A stretch of 64,000 bases of DNA from Vampirovibrio chlorellavorus (GTDB taxonomy: Bacteria > Cyanobacteriota > Vampirovibrionia > Vampirovibrionales > Vampirovibrionaceae). The DNA lies in assembly GCA_003149345.1 (NCBI GenBank), contig QFWI01000008.1, positions 434,001 to 498,000 of the forward strand. Direction: 5' to 3'. Shown one piece after another: positions 53,176 to 62,801 of this stretch; position 1 is the stretch's first letter, and each line of letters starts with the position of its first letter. Position numbers and translations under genes: made by a program. Under the pieces are notes generated by a model. It did no database searches, was not told the origin of the DNA, and saw only the letters and a program-made list of their open reading frames with translations.

Positions 53176-54635
53176 GGTGCAGACTCCTGCAAAACAGTGG
53201 GCAATGACTGGGCGATCAGCAACTTGAGTTGCTGAAACGCATGCACATTCACATCCTTGTGAAAGAGTAACTCATCCTCGGCCAGAATCCCAAGCACAGT
53301 CAGGTTCTTCAGCGATTTGGCCCGGATGCGTTCTCGTCGCGCTTTGGTCAATTCAATATTTTTCAAACTGGGCATGGGCAAGCCTTCCGTTGTTACTTCA
53401 GCGGCAGCAAACAGAATCTCCGTTGACTCTGAAATCAGCCCCATCCCTCGCAGTTCCTCGATGCCCCGCTGGCACAACGTCTCCTGGTTCCACGCTGTAT
53501 CGGGGGGTAAAAACAATTCGAGGGTGACCGGGTAGGTGGGCCCCTGCCTGGCCTGCGGGCAAAAATTGGCGTAGTTGACCACCCGATACGTTAAAAACTG
53601 TGGATCAAAGGGGTAGATGTAATACAGATCACTGGCTTGTAACGTTTCATTTAATTGCAAGTGGACAAAAGCGGTTCGTAGCGGTGGATCGAAGCAATCA
53701 TCAGGATTCTGTAACCCCAAAGTCATGGCCAACGGATGGATCCCCGCAGTCCAAATCACATGCTCCACCATCAACTGGTGTGGCTCCTGCCCGGACTGGT
53801 TTATGGTAACGGAGCTGATTCTACCGTTTGCCTGCTCAAGTTCGCTGATAGTGGCCTCGGTCAAAATGGTCACGTTTCTGTGACGCAAGCGCCTTTCAAA
53901 GGCATCAATCAATTGCTGCATGCCCAGTTTTTTGGGGTAGAAATTCCGCTTCCCCGCCGAGCGTTCCAACGGCAGATCGCGTTGATCACTGAAGGCAATG
54001 CGGCTGCGTAACACCTGAGAACTCGTCAAATCAGCAACCAGCGCCTCATCCAGAAAAGCCACTCGGTTTAAATGCAAAAACATCAGGGGTAACTGGTGTA
54101 AGGAGTGAATCTCCTGTCCAAACAGTTTGAAAAGAATCGGCTGAATCACAGCCTCGGTAATCACCGGCCCATACTGTTGCAGACAAAACGCATAAGCGCC
54201 CTCAGGGTCCTGATTAATACGCTCTGGGTTTTGCTGATTCAGGTTCCAAAAAAAATCCTGCACACAATCTTTGTACAAGGACTCGGGAAGCCCCCTTAAA
54301 TCCACAAACGGGGTATTGTCCCGCAACTTCCCCTGATAGTAATGTCCGGCAATTTCCCGCTCTCGACCGGCCAGTACATGCCACTGCTCCGCGGGTAACA
54401 GGCTGAGAAACAGATGATCCAGTTCAGGAATCAGGGTTTCCTGAAAGTTGTGCGCACCGCAATCGAAGCGCCCATGTTCGCCATAATCAAAGGAGCGCAA
54501 CAGGCCACCCAGCGCTTTTGATTTTTCAACCAACACAATATTCCAATCAGGCCAAGCCTGACTTAACAAGGTGGCAGCCATCAAACCGGTAGTACCACCA
54601 CCGACAATTAAAATAGGAGTCTCTGGCGCTGGCAT
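53154..54635 (-). CDS. FAD-dependent oxidoreductase, protoporphyrinogen-oxidase/UDP-galactopyranose-mutase-like (493 aa)
   Basis: The N-terminal FAD-binding motif is ILIVGGGTTGLMAATLL followed by VLVEKSKALGGLLRS near residues 8-50. Further features are GKRNFYPKKLGMQQLIDAFERRL near 225 and VIWTAGIHPLAMTL near 290. This resembles flavin amine-oxidase/PPO-type enzymes that act in surface-sugar or isoprenoid modification. GGAGGG lies before the ATG, and the gene starts 16 bases after the glycosyltransferase stop. Substrate and exact reaction are unknown, but the operon context points to glycan biosynthesis. Confidence 0.8.
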   Translation of the reverse strand: MPAPETPILIVGGGTTGLMAATLLSQAWPDWNIVLVEKSKALGGLLRSFDYGEHGRFDCGAHNFQETLIPELDHLFLSLLPAEQWHVLAGREREIAGHYYQGKLRDNTPFVDLRGLPESLYKDCVQDFFWNLNQQNPERINQDPEGAYAFCLQQYGPVITEAVIQPILFKLFGQEIHSLHQLPLMFLHLNRVAFLDEALVADLTSSQVLRSRIAFSDQRDLPLERSAGKRNFYPKKLGMQQLIDAFERRLRHRNVTILTEATISELEQANGRISSVTINQSGQEPHQLMVEHVIWTAGIHPLAMTLGLQNPDDCFDPPLRTAFVHLQLNETLQASDLYYIYPFDPQFLTYRVVNYANFCPQARQGPTYPVTLELFLPPDTAWNQETLCQRGIEELRGMGLISESTEILFAAAEVTTEGLPMPSLKNIELTKARRERIRAKSLKNLTVLGILAEDELLFHKDVNVHAFQQLKLLIAQSLPTVLQESAPCLPIHP

Positions 54636-54651
54636 TGGCCCTCCACCCCAG

Positions 54652-55887
54652 TTACTTTAGGAGCATAGCAACTTTGTGAACCTCAAGAGCATCTATAATT
54701 ACTTGTGCCCGATGCCGCCAGTGATGCTTTTCATTCACCAGATTGCGTCCGGCATCGGCAACTTGCTGTAACGGGTCTAAATCACCCAGAATGGTTCGAA
54801 TTTGATCCGAAAATGTGTCAGCGAGATCCGGTGACATTTGGAAATTAAAAATATGCTTGCCATGTTGAAATTCACTTCTCAAGCCGGGAATGTCCTCACT
54901 CAGGCAAGCGGCTCCCTGATGCATGGCATAGGTTAATCGTTCGTGAATACCTGCCCGGTTGTTGGGCATGATATTCAGAACGACTTTGCTTTGCCCCATA
55001 ATGTGAGGCGTTTCGGTAAAACTAACCGCCGGGAGAAAAGTCATATTCCCGGTACGATGCTCAAATTGTTCCCAACCATTACCGAAGATTGTAATCGGAC
55101 AATCGCCCAGCGCTTTCAGAACATGATTCCTTCTGTAAATTCGAATGTAGCGATCAATATCACTGAGCAAACACCCCATCTTTTCGGGAGAAAGTTCCAG
55201 TGGGTAAAGGCCTGCTGCTTCCATGCACTCAAAGAAAATCTGGTGCAATTCGCGTTCAGTTTCAAACTTGCCTCGCTCGACAGTGTCCCACACCACTGTG
55301 TTTAGAATCTTATTGCCATAGTCCAGTTTTTCTTCAGCCTCTTTCAGGCTGGACAAACAGCTTCCGAAAAATACCAGATCATAAGGCCTCTCAGCAATGG
55401 GAACAATTTCTTTCACCACCTGGCGCCCAGCCAACTGGAGACAGTCCCCCACGGTGGCAGGTTTTCTCAGGTAGCTGAAATAAAAATCAAAACTGTTTTG
55501 ATTGCTGAAAAAAACCAGCCTCTGTTCCAGAGCGTAGGTAATACGATCCCAGTGATAAAACGGATGATCCACAAACCAGCTGACCACCGGCACTTTAATC
55601 ACGTCATACAGCGGCTTGTCATGACACATTAACGACAAGCCATTGCCATTAAAGGAAATGAAGAATTTAATGCCCCCCGAGATTTTCTTCAAATCTTCTA
55701 TATAGCTTTCCTGATTGAGATCGATGACCGCAATATTCTCACCAAGCTCCTGAAAGGCTTCGGCCAGATGATCAATAAAGATCCGCAGGACATCGTACTG
55801 ACTGCCGCCTTTTACAAGCACAATCTTCTGAGACAATTTTTTACCTTGGACTACCGGCTTTTGGGGAGATTTCAAAGCTGGATGCAT
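54652..55887 (-). CDS. Glycosyltransferase, CgeB/group 1-like (411 aa)
   Basis: The protein has the two-domain layout of GT-B glycosyltransferases. An N-terminal Rossmann half includes KIVLVKGGSQYDVLR and VPVVSWFVDHPFYHW. A C-terminal half has ITIFGNGWEQFEH, SKVVLNIMPNNRAGIHERLTYAMHQGAACLSEDIPGLR (the nucleotide-sugar site, with the Glu of GIHERL) and a helical end. It is similar by pattern to CgeB-type spore/surface glycosyltransferases. ATG 55887 is chosen over the frame start at 55971 because the upstream part is a chance Phe/Cys-rich extension. It is first in the minus-strand operon. Confidence 0.8.
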   Translation of the reverse strand: MHPALKSPQKPVVQGKKLSQKIVLVKGGSQYDVLRIFIDHLAEAFQELGENIAVIDLNQESYIEDLKKISGGIKFFISFNGNGLSLMCHDKPLYDVIKVPVVSWFVDHPFYHWDRITYALEQRLVFFSNQNSFDFYFSYLRKPATVGDCLQLAGRQVVKEIVPIAERPYDLVFFGSCLSSLKEAEEKLDYGNKILNTVVWDTVERGKFETERELHQIFFECMEAAGLYPLELSPEKMGCLLSDIDRYIRIYRRNHVLKALGDCPITIFGNGWEQFEHRTGNMTFLPAVSFTETPHIMGQSKVVLNIMPNNRAGIHERLTYAMHQGAACLSEDIPGLRSEFQHGKHIFNFQMSPDLADTFSDQIRTILGDLDPLQQVADAGRNLVNEKHHWRHRAQVIIDALEVHKVAMLLK

Positions 55888-55980
55888 CGACAAAAACTCA
55901 CTTTCACACTTGAACCGAAGGTAACAACCAGAACAAAAAATAAAGCGAACCTGAACAAACGAAAAATACACAATTTATAG

Positions 55981-56083
55981 CAGGGGATAATTTCATTATA
56001 GTGTTAAAATTTTAATTGTTATACTCTATTCGGCTGATTTTACTGGCTTTTTAGAATTTCAGAAATCTGATAAGTGAGTGCCC
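55981..56083. promoter_or_regulatory. AT-rich divergent promoter region
   Basis: The region holds TATACT near 56020 (plus) and TATAAT on the minus strand near 55995-56000, separated by an AT-rich stretch. It lies between the glycosyltransferase operon and the Gfo/Idh/MocA gene. Confidence 0.4.
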
Positions 56084-57109
56084 ATGCTTAAAATTGGCGT
56101 TATTGGTTTTGGTTATTGGGGCCCAAACCTGGTTCGAAACTTTCACGCCGTGGAAGACGCCCAGGTGGTCATGATTTGCGACCGGGATGAACGCGCCTTG
56201 CAGCGTGCCCACAAACTGTTTCCCGGCATGCCCACATGCTCGGACAGCCTGGATTTGCTGCACTCGCCGGGAATCGACATCGTAGCTATCGCCACCCCGG
56301 TTTCCGCCCATTATCATCTGGCCCGGGAAGCCCTGATGAATGGGAAGCACGTTTTTGTGGAAAAACCCTTTACCGCCAATTCCCGGCAAGCGGAAGAATT
56401 AATCGCCCTGGCCGAGGCCAGGAATCTGCTCATCATGGTGGATCACACCTTTTTGTTTACCGGCGCGGTCTGCAAAATTAAAGAATTACTGGATGATGAC
56501 GTGATTGGCGATGTGATGTATTACGACTCATCCAGGGTCAATCTAGGGTTATTTCAATCGGACGTGAACGTGGTGTGGGATTTGGCCCCGCATGACTTTT
56601 CGATTATTAATCACCTGATGCCGGATGCACCGGTGGCTATTTCCGCCCAGGGAATGGATTTTTTCTCAGACGGCAGTGAAAGTGTCGCCTACGTCACGGC
56701 GCATTTCAGTGGCAAACGCATTGCCCATTTCAACTTTAACTGGTTTTCCCCCGTCAAGATCCGGCGCACCTTGATTGGGGGAAGCCGAAAGATGCTGGTC
56801 TGGAACGATCTGGTTCCCGATGAAAAAGTGAGAGTGTATGATAAAGGGGTCATTCTGGACGTCAATGACGGTACATTGGCCTCCATTGTGCAATACCGGA
56901 CTGGCGACATTTACGTTCCCAAGCTGGATGGCCATGAGGCCCTGCTGAAGGAATGCGAATATTTTATCGCCTGTATCAAGTCTGGGCAAAAACCCATCAA
57001 TGATGGTGTAGCGGGCTTGAAAATCGTAAAAATGCTGGAAGCCTGTGACGCTTCCATGAAACGAAATGGGCTACCCGTTGAACTGGATTTTGCCGGTATT
57101 CCTCGCTAA
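56084..57109 (+). CDS. Gfo/Idh/MocA-family oxidoreductase (341 aa)
   Basis: An NAD(P)-dependent sugar dehydrogenase of the Gfo/Idh/MocA family. IGVIGFGYWGPNLVRNF is the dinucleotide-binding motif, VFVEKPFT near residue 94 is the EKP signature, and the catalytic-site His is in DLAPHDFSI near residue 171. Family members oxidise nucleotide sugars or inositol derivatives. The resemblance to WlbA-like UDP-sugar dehydrogenases is by context only. ATG 56084 is preferred over GTG 56078. It is divergent from the glycosyltransferase operon, with which it may cooperate. Confidence 0.85.
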   Translation: MLKIGVIGFGYWGPNLVRNFHAVEDAQVVMICDRDERALQRAHKLFPGMPTCSDSLDLLHSPGIDIVAIATPVSAHYHLAREALMNGKHVFVEKPFTANSRQAEELIALAEARNLLIMVDHTFLFTGAVCKIKELLDDDVIGDVMYYDSSRVNLGLFQSDVNVVWDLAPHDFSIINHLMPDAPVAISAQGMDFFSDGSESVAYVTAHFSGKRIAHFNFNWFSPVKIRRTLIGGSRKMLVWNDLVPDEKVRVYDKGVILDVNDGTLASIVQYRTGDIYVPKLDGHEALLKECEYFIACIKSGQKPINDGVAGLKIVKMLEACDASMKRNGLPVELDFAGIPR

Positions 57110-57362
57110 CCAGACCTGGCCAGGTGATGCCCGCAAAAAGCTCTGAAAAATGCCGGACAATCATTTGATCAGGCTTTTTATTGGGCAGGTATATCTTATT
57201 AATATATCCATTTGACATGTCAAATGCACTTATTGTACGGTTACCGCAGTTTTTGAAGCGGTGGTTCTGGCTTTAAAACCATGCTGTCAGCCGTGCTTAA
57301 CGCCCTCTGGATCAGTATCTGGCCGGAAGGACGAATTGTTTTACCACAGGTATCTCGTCTCT

Positions 57363-59999
57363 ATGTTCACTCTGAATTCAAATTCCACCACACTTCCGCT
57401 CAAGAAGCGGCTTTCTCCCCGTTTTAAAGGGCATCAGGCGGAAAATAAAAACCGTCAATTTTCCAGCGAGCAAGCCGAGGCATTGGCGGCGTTGGCCCTT
57501 CGGCAGGATGAAACAGGCCATCCCCTGCTGGATCATCAAAAGCCACGGGGCTACGCCCAAATTCCCGTTCTTGTGGAAAAAGGCGCAGAAAAAATCTCCA
57601 GCGCTACCGCCAGCATCGACTTTTTACCCCACCACGTATCGACAACGACCCAAAGTGTTTTGAGTTGGGCACAGCATAAAATCAGCCCGTCCAGCAACCA
57701 GGACGACGTGAAAGCGGCCACCGAACAACAAAAAATGGCCGATATCGAGCGTTTATTGCAAGCCGTGGAGCGTCAACTCCCCCTCACCGACCTGTATGAT
57801 CTGGAGGCGGGAATGCCCCCTGCCGAAACCAGACGATTGCTGGCCCAGGCTTTCAAGGATGAACCGAAACTGATGGCGGTCGTCAACAACGCCCTGACCC
57901 ACCCAGCCATGGCCGCTTTAATCTGGCCCGTGGTGGCCAAACCCGATCTGCGGCAGAGCCTGGAAAGCATTGTGGCCTGGCAGCAGGAACGAGAAAGTCA
58001 CCCCCTGCTGCAAGAGGAGCAAGGTCAATCGGAAGAAGCGCCGCCCCCTGCCCTGACCGCCATGGCCCCAAGCGCAGTGTCACAGGAAACTGGCGCTGAA
58101 CTGGCTCACCGATTACAAGCCGCAGCCGCCTTGTCTGCCCGAGGGGGAAAGGCGCTGGCCCAAAAACTAAGGCAGTCCGAGTCTTTTCAGCTTCGTCCCT
58201 TGACGGATGCCGAGTTAAAAACACGGTATTTCCAGAAAAACCAGTATCCGCCACTCAAGGATCCCCACGAATTTATGGTTTTGGAACCCGGAGAGTCCAG
58301 GGTCAAGGTGACCAACCGCTTGCCGGACGCAGCGGAGGCCCAGGCGGTTCCCCAGTCCTGGTTCAAGCGATTCCTGCCGCATCCGAGAAAACTGGTGCTG
58401 GATCATGCGCTACCCATCAAGATCACATCCAAAGACCCCAACGCCCAGTTATTGGTGGCCGCCTTGCTCAAGAATCAGGACTTGCCGTCCATACAGCCCA
58501 ACACCACCGTGGCCTTGCGTTTAAGAAACGAAGCCCACTTCAGGAAAACTGTTTTTCGCCCGATTGTGGATACCTTTCGCATCAGTGAAGAGATTGAAAT
58601 TCGGGATCCCGACAAGCCGGGAGCGTTTAAAAAGGTGCAATTAAAAGAGGCCTGCTTGTGGCCCTTTATCGAGGCGATCTTGCTGAGAGGGGAAGCGGGA
58701 CTGGGGCCCAATTGCAAAGTGAAGGGCACCCGGACAAATTGCTTCGATCTGCTGGCGGACGCCGATATTTATCAGTTCACCGCTTCCGATCCGGCAGTCG
58801 CCAAGTTGCTGAACGAGCGTCTGCACAATAAAAACGATCCAAAATTGAGGGAGCTGAAAGCGAAACTGGCGGCCATTCAATTGGCTGGGCTCCAATACGC
58901 CGAACAGGTGGATGTGCTGGAGACGGTGGCCACCTTTTCCAAAGGCTTTGCCGCCGGGGTGGCGGGCGAACAGATTGCCAGTCGCATCGGGGGAGAGGCA
59001 CAGCCTGGTGAGAACGTGTGGAAAAAACCGGCCATGTGGATTCGTCTGGCGTTTTTGAGCCTGGTGGATACCATTGATAACTGGTACGGCGAACATGGCG
59101 TGTTGGAGGCCGATTTAAAAGGCATGGGACTCAACAACAGTCACGAGGACGTTTTTGGCACCGCCCCTCCTGAGGAGCCGGTTCCTGCCAGCCACTATTT
59201 TTCAGCCCGGCATGCCACCCATTTACCGGGCTGGCTGGAGTCCTTGCGTCGTCGGGTACTTCTCATGGGGGCAGGCGATGCCGATGGAAAGGCTTCTCAG
59301 GCCGTGGCCACAACCTATCGTTCCGTGGCCATGGGTGGTCTGGGGGGCATGGCCGCATCCCTTTACGCCGCCAAAACCTTTACGGAAGCGCAACCCAAGC
59401 TGTACGAACAAATGCTGTCCACCTCCATTGGCACCTTGGGCGCTTTTTCCATTCCGATCAATTTCGGGCTGACCCTGCCCCGGGTCATGAGTTCTTTTAA
59501 CGAACACCTGGAGGCCGGTCGGTTAAGATTGCCGCCCCACGTCCAGGCCGATGACGAACGGGCCGTTCAGGCCTACATCAAGGAAGTGGCCCTACAGGAA
59601 ATGATGTCCCGAACGGGACTCCAGGCATCCCTGAAGTCCTATACGGTCATTCCGGCGCTGGGTCTGGTGTGGCCCGCCCAACTGGTCATTCCCCGACCCA
59701 TCTTGCAATCGGTTCTGGCGCCATTTATGCCGGTCGCGGAAAATTTAACCCGCATGGGCATGATGTTGCACCGGGTGGATCGCTCTTTCCCCAAAAGTCT
59801 GGCGGACACGGAGGGAATGGTATTGACGGCCTATATCAACGATGAAGCCAGTCTGGAACGCTATCAGGACGCCATTCGTCGTGCCTTTAACGGTACCTGG
59901 TCTCAAGTCACCGCCCAGGGCATGAATATTTTTACCTACCCCCTCCAGGTGGCCATGACCCATCGAAAACACATTGATTTTCACGATGGGCCCGAATGA
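57363..59999 (+). CDS. Large protein of unknown function (878 aa)
   Basis: No family is recognised. Residues 1-90 are basic and disordered-looking (with LKKRLSPRFKG). A Gln/Glu/Pro-rich segment lies around 210-260. The middle has a mixed alpha/beta region with GLGPNCKVKGTRTNCFDLLADAD near 450. The C-terminal third has several weakly hydrophobic, Ala/Gly-rich segments (AFAAGVAGEQIASRIGG-like, MGGLGGMAASLYAAKTF, GTLGAFSIPINFGLTLP) that could insert in or traverse membranes. There is no signal peptide. The start is uncertain: ATG 57363 is preferred, although the frame opens at 57261. It lies between Gfo/Idh/MocA and galE genes, but the relation to them is unknown. Confidence 0.65.
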   Translation: MFTLNSNSTTLPLKKRLSPRFKGHQAENKNRQFSSEQAEALAALALRQDETGHPLLDHQKPRGYAQIPVLVEKGAEKISSATASIDFLPHHVSTTTQSVLSWAQHKISPSSNQDDVKAATEQQKMADIERLLQAVERQLPLTDLYDLEAGMPPAETRRLLAQAFKDEPKLMAVVNNALTHPAMAALIWPVVAKPDLRQSLESIVAWQQERESHPLLQEEQGQSEEAPPPALTAMAPSAVSQETGAELAHRLQAAAALSARGGKALAQKLRQSESFQLRPLTDAELKTRYFQKNQYPPLKDPHEFMVLEPGESRVKVTNRLPDAAEAQAVPQSWFKRFLPHPRKLVLDHALPIKITSKDPNAQLLVAALLKNQDLPSIQPNTTVALRLRNEAHFRKTVFRPIVDTFRISEEIEIRDPDKPGAFKKVQLKEACLWPFIEAILLRGEAGLGPNCKVKGTRTNCFDLLADADIYQFTASDPAVAKLLNERLHNKNDPKLRELKAKLAAIQLAGLQYAEQVDVLETVATFSKGFAAGVAGEQIASRIGGEAQPGENVWKKPAMWIRLAFLSLVDTIDNWYGEHGVLEADLKGMGLNNSHEDVFGTAPPEEPVPASHYFSARHATHLPGWLESLRRRVLLMGAGDADGKASQAVATTYRSVAMGGLGGMAASLYAAKTFTEAQPKLYEQMLSTSIGTLGAFSIPINFGLTLPRVMSSFNEHLEAGRLRLPPHVQADDERAVQAYIKEVALQEMMSRTGLQASLKSYTVIPALGLVWPAQLVIPRPILQSVLAPFMPVAENLTRMGMMLHRVDRSFPKSLADTEGMVLTAYINDEASLERYQDAIRRAFNGTWSQVTAQGMNIFTYPLQVAMTHRKHIDFHDGPE

Positions 60000-60203
60000 C
60001 CCATAGTCTGTGTGCCTAGACGCATCGAGGCCTAGACACAGAATCTTGGGTGCGTGGCTCGCTCCACGTTCGTCTTTTCTGCCGAAGTTATTTTTTCAAA
60101 AACGCTCAACTCAAGTCAGGCCCCAAATCAGGCCAAATGGCGCATTGGTTCTGCCTGGAAGCTATGCTAGTATTTCCGGTATTCAATGACTGAGGTGAGT
60201 ATT

Positions 60204-61199
60204 ATGGATCTGGTAACCGGTGGGGCCGGTTATATCGGCAGCCATTTTATCAAGGCTTATCTGGATCGCTTTCCCGAAAGCGAGCTTGTGGCGGTTGACA
60301 ACTTATCACAGGGACATGTGGGAGCCATTCCCGGCTCCTCCCGCATTCACTTTGAGAAGGAAGACATTGGCAATACAGACGCCATGGTGGAAATTTTCCG
60401 CAAATATGAAGTAAAAACGGTCATACACTTTGCGGCCAACTGCTATGTGGGGGAATCCCAGGAAAACCCAGCCAAGTACTTTCAGAATAACTGCATCCAC
60501 ACCCTGAATCTCTTCAAGGCCATGCAGATTTGCAACATCAAGCAAATCGTTTTCTCCTCCACCTGCGCCACGTATGGCAATCCGGTTTACACACCGCTGG
60601 ATGAGCAGCATCCGCAAGCCCCCATCAATGTGTATGGCTCCACCAAGTTAATGACCGAGCAAGCGCTCCGGGCATATTCGCTCGCCCAAGGCTGGTCTTA
60701 CGTGTCCTTACGCTATTTCAACGCAGCTGGGGCAGACGAAAGCGGCCTGATCGGTGAACGGCACCTGCCGGAAACACACCTGATTCCACTAATATTGCAA
60801 ACCGCACTGGGAAAACGCAAGGCCATCGAGGTGTACGGCAATGATTACGACACACCGGACGGAACCTGTATCAGGGATTACATCCACGTCAATGATCTGG
60901 CGACGGCCCATATGGCGGCTATCAAATACCTGAGAGAGAATCCGGGTGGCGAGGCTTTTAATTTGGGCAGCACCCACGGTTCATCCGTGCTGGAGGTCAT
61001 TAACACCTGCCGGGAGGTCACGGGTCGGGAGATTCCTGTCACCTATACGGCCCGGCGACCAGGTGACCCCCCGCTACTGGTGGCCAATGCCCAGAAAGCC
61101 CAGCAGTTGTTGGGATGGAAAACACGCTACGATTTGCGAAAAATCGTGGAAACCGCCTGGCAATGGGAGCAAAATCCCAAATTCAGGGATGAACGCTGA
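60204..61199 (+). CDS. galE: UDP-glucose 4-epimerase
   Basis: GalE interconverts UDP-glucose and UDP-galactose (or the N-acetyl forms) for surface glycans. LVTGGAGYIGSH at the N-terminus binds NAD. SSTCATYGNP near residue 116-125 and YGSTKLMTE near 147-155 hold the catalytic Ser/Tyr/Lys set, with RYFNAAGADESGLIGE near 175. GAGGTGA lies 5 bases before ATG 60204, so the frame start at 60186 is rejected. The length of 331 is usual. It lies among surface-sugar genes. Confidence 0.93.
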   Translation: MDLVTGGAGYIGSHFIKAYLDRFPESELVAVDNLSQGHVGAIPGSSRIHFEKEDIGNTDAMVEIFRKYEVKTVIHFAANCYVGESQENPAKYFQNNCIHTLNLFKAMQICNIKQIVFSSTCATYGNPVYTPLDEQHPQAPINVYGSTKLMTEQALRAYSLAQGWSYVSLRYFNAAGADESGLIGERHLPETHLIPLILQTALGKRKAIEVYGNDYDTPDGTCIRDYIHVNDLATAHMAAIKYLRENPGGEAFNLGSTHGSSVLEVINTCREVTGREIPVTYTARRPGDPPLLVANAQKAQQLLGWKTRYDLRKIVETAWQWEQNPKFRDER

Positions 61200-61366
61200 A
61201 GACCACAGGAAAAGCGTTTTACCCATAACAAACCTGGGTTCAGCCTTTTGAGTGCGGATGCTTCCGGCTTTGCGACCCGCTGCCCGTCACTGAAAATCTT
61301 TGGCATTTGCACGGGCCTGACCCCTTGGTGCTAAAATGTCAAAAAATTGATGTGGAGACTGCCATT

Positions 61367-61990
61367 GTGACTGTCCTGACACCGCTTGATACCCTGTCCG
61401 CCATCGAACAGCGCCGCTCCGTCAAGCATTATGATCCAACTTTTGTGATGCCGGAAGAACATAAACAGCGGCTTCTGTCCCTGGCCCTACTTTCCCCCAG
61501 CTCATTCAATATTCAGAACTGGCGCTTTGTAGTGGTGGATGACCCACAAATTCGTCAGCGGTTGAAGGCAGCCGCCTGGAATCAGGATCAAGTCACCGAT
61601 GCGTCCTTACTGATTGTTTTGTGCGCCAACCTCAATAGCTGGGCGGAACAGCCTGAACGCTACTGGCAAACCGCTCCCGAAGAGGTTCGTAATTTTTTAG
61701 TGGCCGCCATCACGAATTTTTACGCAGACAAACCCCAAACCCAGCGGGATGAAGCGATGCGTTCCTGCGGCATTGCCGCCCAAACCCTGATGTTGGCCGC
61801 CAAATCCATGGGGTATGACGCCTGCCCCATGGTCGGCTTCGACCCGGAACAAGTGGCCAGTATTATCAACCTGCCGGAGAACCATGTAATTGGCTTGATG
61901 GTGGCTATTGGCAAGGCCGTGCAACCCGCTCGCCCCCGGGGTGGTCAATTACCGATGGCCGAGGTGGTCATTCACAATCAATTTCAATAA
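61367..61990 (+). CDS. Nitroreductase-family protein (207 aa)
   Basis: An FMN-dependent oxidoreductase. The RRSVKHYDP N-terminal motif binds phosphate of FMN, LSPSSFNIQNWRFVVV is the flavin-binding strand, and CGIAAQTLMLAAKSMGYDACPMVGFD near residue 130-155 is the conserved core. The C-terminus (GLMVAIGKAV) fits the family. These enzymes reduce nitro compounds, quinones or flavins with NAD(P)H. The start is GTG 61367 with GGAG 10 bases upstream. It follows galE after 167 bases. The physiological substrate is unknown. Confidence 0.85.
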   Translation: MTVLTPLDTLSAIEQRRSVKHYDPTFVMPEEHKQRLLSLALLSPSSFNIQNWRFVVVDDPQIRQRLKAAAWNQDQVTDASLLIVLCANLNSWAEQPERYWQTAPEEVRNFLVAAITNFYADKPQTQRDEAMRSCGIAAQTLMLAAKSMGYDACPMVGFDPEQVASIINLPENHVIGLMVAIGKAVQPARPRGGQLPMAEVVIHNQFQ

Positions 61991-62018
61991 GCCCAAAAGC
62001 TATCAGCTGGTTTTCAAA

Positions 62019-62801
62019 TCAGCCCAGCGCAGCAGCGACAGGAGTCGGTTTTTGGGGCTTGTCCATGCTACGGGCTGGAGGCAGGGTGTAAGCCACAAAG
62101 GACTTGGTCATTCCCAAACAGCGCTCCTGATATAAGTGCGCGTCCGGGAAAAAACGCCGCACTTTCCGCTCATCCAGCAACCGCAGCGAATCCACCCGCT
62201 TCAGGCAAGTGTCCCAGGATTCACAGGGCAAGCGTTTCACCGGCTGAAAGGTGAGGCGTTGTTTCCAGGTTTCCACCGTTCGGCCAATCCCCCCACCGGT
62301 CAGGTCAAAGTAATACAATAAAAGCGCCTGGAGTGTCCGAGGCAAAAATTGATAGAACGGGTAACAGGAATGGGATTCAATGGGAAAATACAAGTTGGGC
62401 GTTTGTACAAAGTAGGCCTTGCCCACCCGTCGAATTTCCCGGGCCATTTTAAGTTGCTGGGTATCATCCCCCACGTGTTCAATCACCGAATTGGAAAAGA
62501 CGATATCAAAAGCCTCATCATCAAACCGGGACAAATCAGTCACATCGCCCGCCACACTGGTAAAAGCGGGATGATGCGTCGGTGCGGATTCCAGGTTGAG
62601 CAACACAATCTCCAGTCCCTCGGTATCCTCAAACCCCATGCTCTGCCAGAATGAAAAAGTGCCACCGGCATCCAGAATTTTCAGGGGTCGTGGGAATTGC
62701 CTGAGCCATTCTTTAAACAATGCAAAGCGCTTTTGACGCATTCTCCAAGCCAGACTGTTGACTTTGTAAGAATCAAAAATTTTCTCTCGCAACATATTCA
62801 T
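62019..62801 (-). CDS. Class I SAM-dependent methyltransferase (260 aa)
   Basis: A type-11-like methyltransferase. LKILDAGGTFSFW near residue 42 is motif I, VAGDVTDLSRFDDEAFDIVFSNSVIEHVGD near 85-110 is motif II/III with the EH of class I enzymes, and RVGKAYFVQTPNLYFPIE follows. The C-terminal part holds a hydrophobic region (LPRTLQALLLYYFDL). The last residues are Pro/Ala-rich. GAGG lies 6 bases before ATG 62801. The substrate is unknown. It is convergent with the nitroreductase. Confidence 0.8.
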   Translation of the reverse strand: MNMLREKIFDSYKVNSLAWRMRQKRFALFKEWLRQFPRPLKILDAGGTFSFWQSMGFEDTEGLEIVLLNLESAPTHHPAFTSVAGDVTDLSRFDDEAFDIVFSNSVIEHVGDDTQQLKMAREIRRVGKAYFVQTPNLYFPIESHSCYPFYQFLPRTLQALLLYYFDLTGGGIGRTVETWKQRLTFQPVKRLPCESWDTCLKRVDSLRLLDERKVRRFFPDAHLYQERCLGMTKSFVAYTLPPARSMDKPQKPTPVAAALG

